Shown: in pieces, positions 5,923 to 6,096 of the stretch | Numbering within the stretch: the stretch's first letter is position 1 | Layout of the letters: each line of letters starts with the position of its first letter | Assembly: GCA_037968895.1 (NCBI GenBank) | Contig: JBBKWJ010000240.1 | Location: 1-6,096 of the forward strand | Origin: JBBKWJ01 sp037968895 | GTDB lineage: Bacteria; Actinomycetota; Acidimicrobiia; Acidimicrobiales; SZUA-35 | Reading direction: 5' to 3' | DNA: 6,096 bases | The notes under the pieces: model-generated | Databases searched by the model: none | Told to the model about the DNA's origin: nothing | Seen by the model: only the letters and a program-made list of their open reading frames with translations | Translations under genes and position numbers: made by a program

Positions 5923-6096
5923 TCACAGATTGCGCCTGACACGACGCGTGACCAACCGCCCGATTCGATCATCACTCATCATGGCCCCTTTGGCAATCCG
6001 CGAAGCGTCGATCGCACGGCGCCGAAGGCGCTCCGCCCGATAACCACGCCCATAACGTCGACCATCGAGGCTTAGGGCCCACGCTATAACGGCCCA
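5923..6096 (-). CDS. Possible C-terminal end of a gene running off the right edge
   Basis: On the minus strand a frame is open from the window edge to TGA at 5923-5925, giving 57 residues, including SLDGRRYGRGYRAERLRRRA and IGRLVTRRVRRNL at the end. It is very basic and would suit a nucleic-acid-binding tail. However, Arg-rich open frames arise easily in high-GC non-coding DNA, and the plus strand here is similar. No start is in the window and I recognise no family. Confidence 0.22.
   Translation of the reverse strand, partial: WAVIAWALSLDGRRYGRGYRAERLRRRAIDASRIAKGAMMSDDRIGRLVTRRVRRNL

Noticed and set aside
5690..6096. TATAACGCCCA (5690-5700) and TATAACGGCCCA (6085-6096), with a related CATAACG (6051-6057), as possible integron attC recombination ends
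   Set aside because: The matching right-hand core (GTTRRRY with complementary inner arms) is not found at a plausible distance on either strand, and the integrase here is not of the IntI type. The similarity is about 10 bp and may be chance.

Overview
The window reads as a high-GC actinobacterial chromosome segment. The evidence is the type of RNase P RNA, the codon use, and two genes whose promoters have the leaderless layout common in Actinobacteria (TANNNT, six bases, then the start codon). I cannot place it to genus; an Acidimicrobiia-like lineage is only a guess.

Left edge (1-442): the 3' part of the RNase P RNA gene rnpB, cut by the window edge, followed by a strong UUCG-tetraloop terminator. 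A short regulatory stretch comes next, with a 6-6-6 inverted repeat and three GTTGGAT copies spaced exactly 11 bp. These lead into a full-length tyrosine recombinase/integrase (443-1639). This is the layout of an integrated element whose integrase gene lies beside the attachment site, with rnpB in the place usually taken by a tRNA or tmRNA gene.

Middle (1640-3376): two divergent accessory genes. One is a minus-strand, mostly helical protein of unknown function with a GTG start and a good ribosome binding site. The other is a plus-strand secreted lipoprotein with a Pro/Thr/Ala/Glu-rich tether and an extracellular domain that I do not recognise.

Scar zone (3377-4271): a decayed second integrase related to the intact one, sharing a perfect 31-nt run with it. 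It carries two 1-nt deletions and a 164-nt internal deletion, and is cut off before the catalytic domain. It abuts the 3' end of an unknown gene, which overlaps by ATGA a small gene with a perfect Shine-Dalgarno and one in-frame TGA at codon 25. This looks like the remains of an older mobile element.

Right part (4272-6096): about 530 bp with no convincing gene, then a complete class I SAM-dependent methyltransferase (4805-5581). The last 515 bp hold a structured palindrome and, at best, the tail of a minus-strand gene running off the edge.

Taken together this is an accessory or genomic-island boundary built from at least two integrase-bearing insertions. I see no CRISPR array, no tRNA and no complete insertion sequence. 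The most notable signals are the rnpB-linked integrase with its phased repeats over its own promoter, and the decayed module at 3523-4271.
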